Origin: Chloroflexota bacterium
GTDB taxonomy: Bacteria; Chloroflexota; Dehalococcoidia; Lucifugimonadales; UBA3495
Direction: 5' to 3'
NCBI GenBank assembly: GCA_009840175.1
Contig: VXOI01000009.1
Span: 1-34,293, forward strand
DNA: 34,293 bases
The notes under the pieces: generated by a model
Databases searched by the model: none
What the model saw: the letters and a program-made list of their open reading frames with translations, nothing else
What the model was told of the DNA's origin: nothing
Shown here: positions 34,203 through 34,293 of the stretch, in pieces
Layout: each line of letters starts with the position of its first letter
Position numbering within the stretch: position 1 is the stretch's first letter
Position numbers and translations under genes: made by a program

Positions 34203-34293
34203 AACTTATACACATCTGACGCTGCCGACGATCTTACCCGTGTATATCTCGGTCGTCGCCGTATCATTAAAAAAAAAATCGGGCGGGGGGGTG
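34203..34293. other. Illumina Nextera adapter, index, P5 end, poly-A/poly-G (not genomic)
   Basis: CTTATACACATCT (34205-34217) is most of the Tn5 mosaic end. GACGCTGCCGACGA (34218-34231) is the Nextera read adapter. Then come eight bases TCTTACCC, and then GTGTATATCTCGG...GCCGTATCATT, the reverse complement of the P5 end with two mismatches. A run of ten A and a G-rich tail follow, as in reads that run past the insert. The eight bases differ by one from TCTTACGC, the reverse complement of an index I recall as S517. Confidence 0.93.

Overview
The window looks like one contig of an uncultured, moderately GC-rich bacterium. I favour Chloroflexota of the SAR202/Dehalococcoidia kind, with moderate confidence. 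The reasons are the style of the large serine recombinase, the one-protein GAF-PAS-kinase-receiver-winged-helix regulator and the secreted FN3 protein. No rRNA, tRNA or ribosomal protein gene is present to settle this. The last ~90 bases are not genomic: they read as an Illumina Nextera adapter, an index, the P5 end, then poly-A and poly-G.

From ~2.5 to ~30 kb the window is a dense defence island. Left to right: a scrambled serine recombinase (1-904); a decayed ~1.7 kb stretch ending in a partial copy of a response-regulator gene (1998-2255); a three-gene operon of a small protein, a Rad50/SMC-like ATPase with zinc hook, and a small possible PD-(D/E)XK nuclease (2562-5366, minus); a GmrSD/DUF262-DUF1524 type IV restriction-like protein (5821-7566, minus); a Pycsar pair of nucleotide cyclase and membrane effector (7827-9170, minus); a cytosine-5 DNA methyltransferase fused to a MIG/MutY-type glycosylase (9277-11196, minus); and, divergent from it, a small RHH/zinc-like protein, a double-ATPase histidine kinase and a receiver-domain protein (11642-15511, plus). 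A ~1 kb gene-poor stretch with repeats follows.

The second half of the island holds a solitary deoxyribosyltransferase/TIR-like protein (16489-17370, minus) and a six-gene, tightly overlapping type I restriction operon (17533-26938, minus). Its order is hsdM, HExxH metallopeptidase, AlbA_2/Schlafen-type ATPase, nucleotidyltransferase-hsdS fusion, HEPN-like gene, hsdR. A broken gene (27180-28100) and a two-gene cassette of a putative PD-(D/E)XK protein and a helical partner (28458-29997, minus) complete it.

Right of the island the sequence changes character. A visibly more GC-rich hybrid two-component regulator (30410-32806, minus) is followed by a secreted FN3 protein (33476 to about 34200, plus) that runs into adapter sequence.

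The most unusual points are: (1) a type I R-M operon in which a MNT nucleotidyltransferase is fused to HsdS and a gene with an RNxxxH HEPN motif sits directly between hsdS and hsdR, the place PrrC occupies in other systems, with a zinc peptidase and a Schlafen-type protein in the same operon; (2) a methyltransferase-mismatch glycosylase fusion facing a phosphorelay with two GHKL ATPase domains; (3) a Rad50-like/nuclease operon that matches no system I can name; and (4) a short intergenic repeat present in at least four places. All functions are inferred from sequence motifs read by eye; no search was run.
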